A stretch of 64,000 nucleotides of DNA from an uncultured Clostridium sp. (lineage in GTDB: Bacteria; Bacillota; Clostridia; Clostridiales; Clostridiaceae). The stretch is taken from NCBI GenBank assembly GCA_900547475.1, contig URGW01000005.1, positions 1 to 64,000 of the forward strand, in the 5' to 3' direction. A program made the position numbers and the translations under genes. A model generated the notes under the pieces. The model had not been told where the DNA came from. It searched no databases and was given only the letters and a program-made list of their open reading frames with translations. Of this stretch, positions 62,951 through 64,000 are shown in pieces; the first letter of the stretch is position 1, and each line of letters opens with the position of its first letter.

Positions 62951-64000
62951 TTAATTCTTTTTGTGTATTGATTCTTCCTTATTATGTTGTTTTTTCTCTA
63001 AGTTCTCTTTCCACAATGGCTCTGCTCTCTTTGCCCAAGTTAATCCATAGTTAATAGTCTTATTACATAGGTCATCCACATCCTCTGGATCTATATATTC
63101 TGTAGATTTTGCTCCTGAATTTTTAACCATTTCTGCAATCTTAGGTGCATTATCTAATATTGGACATGGTCTGAATTGATTCTCATTGAATGGTTGATTC
63201 TTTTGATATTCTATAAATAACGGTTGTCCTAATGCTTCTATTAACGATACATCTTTAATATTTGCATTTGAATAATGACAGAATACACATGGTTCTACAT
63301 CTCCATTTGCATTAATATGACAGTACCTTCTTCCTCCAGCAACGCAACCTCCAACATATTCAGCATCATGCCAGAAGTCCATATTAAATATAGATTTTGT
63401 ACTACGCCAAGCCCTAATAGTTCTATATAACTTTTCTCTTTGATCTGGATGTGCCATTAATGACGTATCTGTTTTACATCCTATTGGCATAAATGTGAAA
63501 TACCAAGAAAAATATGCTCCCTTATCTATCATTAAATCCATAAATTCTTCTGATAAAACACTATCACAATTAACTGTAGTAAAACATGTTGAAAATCCAA
63601 ATGGAATTTTATTAGATTTCATAATATCCATAGCTCTCATAATATCTTTCCAAGAACCCTCACCTCTTCTTCCATCTGTTGCATCATCAAATCCTTCAAC
63701 ACTTATAGTTGGTACTAAATTACCTACTTCAATTAAATCATCACAAAACTTTTTATCTATCAATGTTCCATTTGTAAAGAACATAAATACACAATCATTG
63801 TGTTTTTTAGCTAACTTCAATATGTCATTCTTTCTAACTAATGGTTCTCCACCAGTCATTATATAAAAGTAAATCCCTAACTCTTTTCCTTCAGTAAATA
63901 ACTTATCTAATTGCTCATAACTTAAATTTAATGATTTATTATAATCAGCTGCCCAACAACCTATACAATGCTTATTGCAAGCTGTAGTTGGATCTATAAG
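62951..64000 (-). CDS. Radical SAM / SPASM domain protein (N-terminus cut by window end)
   Basis: The frame runs to the last base of the window, so the start is missing. The visible 349 residues begin just before CNKHCIGC, the Cx3Cx2C motif that holds the radical SAM iron-sulphur cluster, and MTGGEPLV follows. A C-terminal SPASM-like cysteine set, CVAGGRRYCHINANGDVEPC and VFCHYSN, binds auxiliary clusters. Such enzymes modify peptides or act as anaerobic maturases; the substrate is not evident because no precursor peptide gene is visible. A shorter internal ATG at 63859 would remove the SAM cluster and is not the true start. Confidence 0.85.
   Translation of the reverse strand, partial: LIDPTTACNKHCIGCWAADYNKSLNLSYEQLDKLFTEGKELGIYFYIMTGGEPLVRKNDILKLAKKHNDCVFMFFTNGTLIDKKFCDDLIEVGNLVPTISVEGFDDATDGRRGEGSWKDIMRAMDIMKSNKIPFGFSTCFTTVNCDSVLSEEFMDLMIDKGAYFSWYFTFMPIGCKTDTSLMAHPDQREKLYRTIRAWRSTKSIFNMDFWHDAEYVGGCVAGGRRYCHINANGDVEPCVFCHYSNANIKDVSLIEALGQPLFIEYQKNQPFNENQFRPCPILDNAPKIAEMVKNSGAKSTEYIDPEDVDDLCNKTINYGLTWAKRAEPLWKENLEKKQHNKEESIHKKN

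Noticed and set aside
63859..63861. Internal ATG as the start of the radical SAM gene
   Set aside because: The upstream in-frame sequence encodes the CNKHCIGC cluster motif essential for this family, so the gene continues past the window.

Overview
The window is AT-rich DNA from a low-GC Gram-positive, most likely a Clostridium sensu stricto. Supporting signs are strong GGAGG-type ribosome binding sites, frequent TTG/GTG starts, lysine riboswitches with intrinsic terminators, a GlcT-type antiterminator, an LPXTG wall protein, and FtsH/HelD/SfsA proteins of Firmicutes type. I cannot name the species from the sequence. Most genes lie on the minus strand. No tRNA, rRNA, prophage or CRISPR array was seen.

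Layout. 1-5.4 kb: a 183-nt structured repeat, an AAA-ATPase/nuclease fusion, a P-loop protein, an IS200-like REP-associated transposase (RAYT) bracketed by two GC-rich palindromes, manA, and two small unrecognised ORFs. 5.4-15 kb: a membrane GGDEF-EAL protein, a 1-kb gene-free stretch, a lone prepilin, an M18 aminopeptidase, a CDF metal exporter and a Sel1-repeat protein. 15-33 kb: a host N-glycan locus with two ROK kinases, a DUF3502-type sugar-binding lipoprotein and two permeases (no ATPase), a GH85 endoglycosidase, a GH38 alpha-mannosidase, a YesM/YesN two-component system, a YesL-like protein and a GH125 exo-mannosidase. 33-36.6 kb: a polar amino-acid ABC importer and a PRK06851-type ATPase. 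36.7-40.2 kb: a sortase-anchored GH84 enzyme. 40.6-43.7 kb: an M20 peptidase and a YfcC transporter behind a lysine riboswitch. 43.8-49.2 kb: a diacetylchitobiose-type PTS operon (IIB, IIC, GH4, ChbG, IIA) with a GntR regulator. 49.4-60.2 kb: helD, ftsH, lepB, lysA (second lysine riboswitch), a TIM-barrel protein, a DUF1576 membrane protein with a small partner, a second copy of the structured repeat, and sfsA. 60.2-64 kb: a DnaA-box cluster, a RAT-controlled glucose/GlcNAc-family PTS permease, and a radical SAM/SPASM gene running off the window.

How it fits together. Much of the window serves host-glycan foraging. Surface GH85 and GH84 enzymes release oligosaccharides and GlcNAc, the ABC importer and PTS systems take them up, cytoplasmic GH38/GH125 remove mannose, and ROK kinases plus ManA feed glycolysis. 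cre-like sites lie upstream of the glycan genes.

The least ordinary signals are three. First, a REP/RAYT system has five long palindromes and one half-site, all placed 4-19 nt after minus-strand stop codons. Second, two copies of a ~183-nt element 59 kb apart have compensatory stem changes and an invariant 10-bp pseudoknot, which suggests a structured RNA or a mobile structured DNA. Third, four perfect DnaA boxes lie in 273 bp with no dnaA gene nearby. The lysine riboswitch upstream of the YfcC/M20 pair also gives a concrete substrate prediction.
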